Positions 61,712 through 64,000 of a stretch of DNA of 64,000 nucleotides are shown here, piece by piece. Origin of the DNA: Lophium mytilinum (lineage: Eukaryota > Ascomycota > Dothideomycetes > Mytilinidiales > Mytilinidiaceae). The stretch spans positions 1,509,599-1,573,598 of the forward strand of contig MU004190.1 in NCBI GenBank assembly GCA_010093605.1. Direction: 5' to 3'. The notes beneath the pieces are model-generated. The model worked only from the letters and a program-made list of their open reading frames with translations. It did not search any database and was not told where the DNA came from. The position numbers were made by a program, and so were the translations under genes. Positions within the stretch are counted from its first letter, which is position 1, and the number at the start of each line of letters is the position of its first letter.

Positions 61712-62808
61712 ATGAAACAAAGGTTATTCTCATCTCTGAGAAGCCTCCAACATGAGAATCCCTTGGTATGCTCATACTTACTACCGACAGAGTTGTAATT
61801 GACCGCAATAGGGCCTCCCCCGCTCCGGCGCGCCTCCAACGGTCCCGCGCATGCAACGGGGACTCCCGCAGCAGCGCAGCATTCGAGATGTAAGGAAGGT
61901 CATTGCCGTCTCGTCGGCGAAAGGAGGAGTGGGAAAGTCGACGATAGCTGGTTAGCCATACGACTACTATGTGACCTTGACCATCTATTCTTACGCCCTG
62001 TTGCTAGTCAACTTGGCACTCTCCTTCGCGCGTTCTGGCCACAGGACGGGCATCCTGGACACTGATATCTTTGGGCCCTCAATACCAACCCTTCTGAATC
62101 TCTCTGGCGAGCCCAGGCTATCCTCGAGTTAGTCCGTACTTTCGTCGTTGCCTTCGCGCTACCATTTGTTAAGCTTCTCGTCAGACAACCAACTCATTCC
62201 GCTATCAAATTATGGGGTCAAATCCATGTCCATGGGCTACCTGATTCCGGAAGCCTCACCCGTTGCGTGGCGAGGCTTGATGGTCATGAAGGCGCTACAA
62301 CAACTTCTGCATGAGGTAGACTGGGGCGGACTTGATGTCTTGGTTCTAGATCTACCTCCCGGCACAGGGGACGTTCAATTGACAATCACGCAACAAGTCA
62401 AGTTAGATGGTAAATTGTCGTACTAATTTCTCTATGTGCACTGGATTAAACACATTTCTAGGTGCAATCATCATCTCCACCCCTCAAGACCTCGCCCTTA
62501 AAGATGCTATCAAAGGCGTCGCCCTCTTCAACAAAGTGTCCGTCCCGCTCCTCGGACTCGTCTCCAACATGTCCGCATTCATATGCCCTACCTGCTCGAC
62601 GTCGCATCCCATATTCGGCTCGCCGGCTCACATCGCGAAGATGTGTGAGGATCAAAAGCTACGTCTGCTCGGGGAGATTCCTCTACATCCTAGCATATGT
62701 GTGGACGCAGATCGAGGAAAGCCGACTGTAGTCGCGGAACCAGACAGCCTGCGTGCGAAGGCTTTTGAAAGCATTGCGAAGACCGCAGGAGAGCTTGTAG
62801 GACTATGA
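61712..62808 (+). CDS. IND1: Mitochondrial Fe-S P-loop protein IND1 (NUBPL/Mrp family)
   Basis: Model: join(61712..61765, 61812..61950, 62008..62127, 62185..62409, 62462..62808), 294 aa, introns 46-57 bp. A short basic presequence ([16 protein letters not shown]) suggests mitochondrial import. The Mrp/NBP35 core follows: [20 protein letters not shown], Walker [60 protein letters not shown] and the Fe-S ligand pair CPTC ([14 protein letters not shown]). IND1 delivers iron-sulphur clusters during respiratory complex I assembly, implying this fungus has complex I. The deviant Walker A (KGGVGKS) is typical. Every junction restores a conserved stretch (e.g. STIA/VNLA, LSS/NNQL). Confidence 0.93.
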
Positions 62809-64000
62809 GAGAGTTGCTGTCGACAACGAATGTTTTAAGGTAGCAACGTTGAGGGTAAGAACGTGTACAAACACTGCAAGAAATGTACATACTTGTCACA
62901 TTTCATTCCAACTCGAGAAGTCAAACCTCGTTTCGTGTCTCACCTTTATTGCATTCTTATCCATGAACCGGACACCCCCGACTCAATACCCTCAACGCTC
63001 CACCCAAAACAAAACCCTTCGTACGACATTCCAGACTCTTCGAATCAATCAAGTCTCAGACTCATCAACTCCACCATCATCCCTGGCATCTCGGTTCCAC
63101 CCACGCCCTCCCTTCATCGACACGCGACGTCCCCGAAACCATCGCGCGCCTCATACGCGAGAGCCACCACGTGCAACCGCCCGCGTCACCCCACCAAGGA
63201 CCAGGTACCCCGAGCCCGAATCCCGCCTCCAGATGCCCGGACACACACCCCCTCGCAAAGCTGTCTGGATTAAAGACGAGCAGCCAAGTGGCCGAGAGTG
63301 CTTCCCAAAATAGTATTAACTCGGCCCGATTCTAACACAGTACGGCACCGCGTACGGCAGTGTATTAGAGATTGAGAGGGGATGTTGGGGTTTACGTGTG
63401 TCTGAAACATGGCCTCATATCGAGCGGCGTGGTGGAATCCGTAGGTGTGTCAAGGCTGGCGCTAGCGATTGGTGGCCGGGGAGTACTAGGTGGGAGGCTG
63501 GGTTGGTGTGGCACAGGAGCGAGCGAGAGGATGGAGGAATGGTAGGAGTTTTTTAGTAAGGCTGGAGGAGCTGGATCTAAGCCGGGTGCGGCTGAGCAGA
63601 TGTTGGACAGGTTATTCGTATCTGCAGGACGGGGGCCATGAACCTCACAAGCAATCGAGAGTCAGATTCAACGTTACAAGAAGGCGGCATTGGAAGGTTT
63701 TACGAGGACAAAATAGTTAAAGGTTTATCCTACAGTTCCAACAGCTGGATATACAGCAACAACATCTATCGGCAGTGCGCCACATAGTAGCAAACACGCC
63801 CTACGTACAATTGAGTGTTGAGCATATGTGGTGATCCATCCCAGCCTTCCTAAGCCCTCAATAATTCCTCCGCAAGCAAGGTAAAAACATAACCAAAAAG
63901 GTAGTCCACAGGTAGAAGAGAAAACAAAGCCATGATCCCTGGGGTGAGCAGGGAAAAGGCCGAAATGGGGTATCAAAATACAGGCTCCACCATTTGGAAG
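62809..64000. other. 3' flank of IND1 and unassigned sequence to window end
   Basis: Frames such as 62849-63313 (plus; Pro/Arg/Thr-rich) and 63725-63976 (minus; hydrophobic) show no recognised domain or splice structure. Composition is normal, with no TE signature. Confidence 0.45.

Noticed and set aside
62849-63313. Pro/Arg/Thr-rich plus-strand frame after IND1
   Set aside because: Overlapping frames of similar length and composition bias suggest a chance reading of C-rich DNA.
1-64000. tRNA and rRNA genes
   Set aside because: I looked for T-loop (GGTTCGAATCC-type) motifs and rRNA-like conserved stretches on both strands and saw none; a covariance-model scan would be decisive.

Overview
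The window looks like a piece of a filamentous ascomycete genome (Pezizomycotina; Dothideomycetes is my guess). The genes are split by short introns of about 46-63 bp with GT...AG ends and CTRAY-like branch sites. The protein families are typically fungal (bZIP with DUF3425, URI/Bud27, Ctr86/ataxin-10, DUF3638, LysM, serine-rich secreted proteins). The AT-rich blocks carry the CA/TG-to-TA signature of repeat-induced point mutation (RIP). All functional calls rest on motif recognition by eye; no database search was run.

The layout is strongly two-compartment. AT-rich, gene-empty blocks: about 1-9770, 25700-33600 and 50500-58150. GC-balanced gene islands: about 9770-25700, 33650-50050 and 58500-62850. 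The first AT block holds a complete but dead Ty3/gypsy element on the minus strand (1466-8678, 238-bp LTRs). The second holds solo LTRs of a copia family, (GATA)n arrays and an uneroded 256-bp insert. The third holds the parent Ty1/copia element (51180-56705) with 264-bp LTRs, target duplication ATTAC, a half-tRNA primer site and a 1,350-codon reading frame broken only by in-frame stops. Two ~0.2-kb non-LTR-type insertions with (AAT)n tails and 9-10 bp target duplications lie at 622-843 and 28690-28896.

Island 1: bZIP-DUF3425 regulator; a small basic MGC-protein; divergent TFIIH subunit TFB3/MAT1 and URI/Bud27-like prefoldin; an ataxin-10/Ctr86 protein with an HMG-box-like segment; a MARVEL membrane protein; a PNPOx-like/ferredoxin-reductase fusion. 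Island 2: a secreted HExxH metalloprotease; two closely spaced secreted Ser-rich proteins; a 3,263-residue DUF6606/DUF3638/DUF3645 protein. Island 3: a LysM-CAP protein; the ribosome-biogenesis factor BFR2/AATF; divergent from it, the mitochondrial Fe-S protein IND1/NUBPL.

Housekeeping genes sit inside the islands. Regulator, protease, Ser-rich and LysM-CAP genes sit at the edges of AT blocks, the pattern expected of accessory or effector-like genes. Splice models were derived by hand from frame continuity, splice signals and remembered family consensus; every model keeps an open frame across all junctions.
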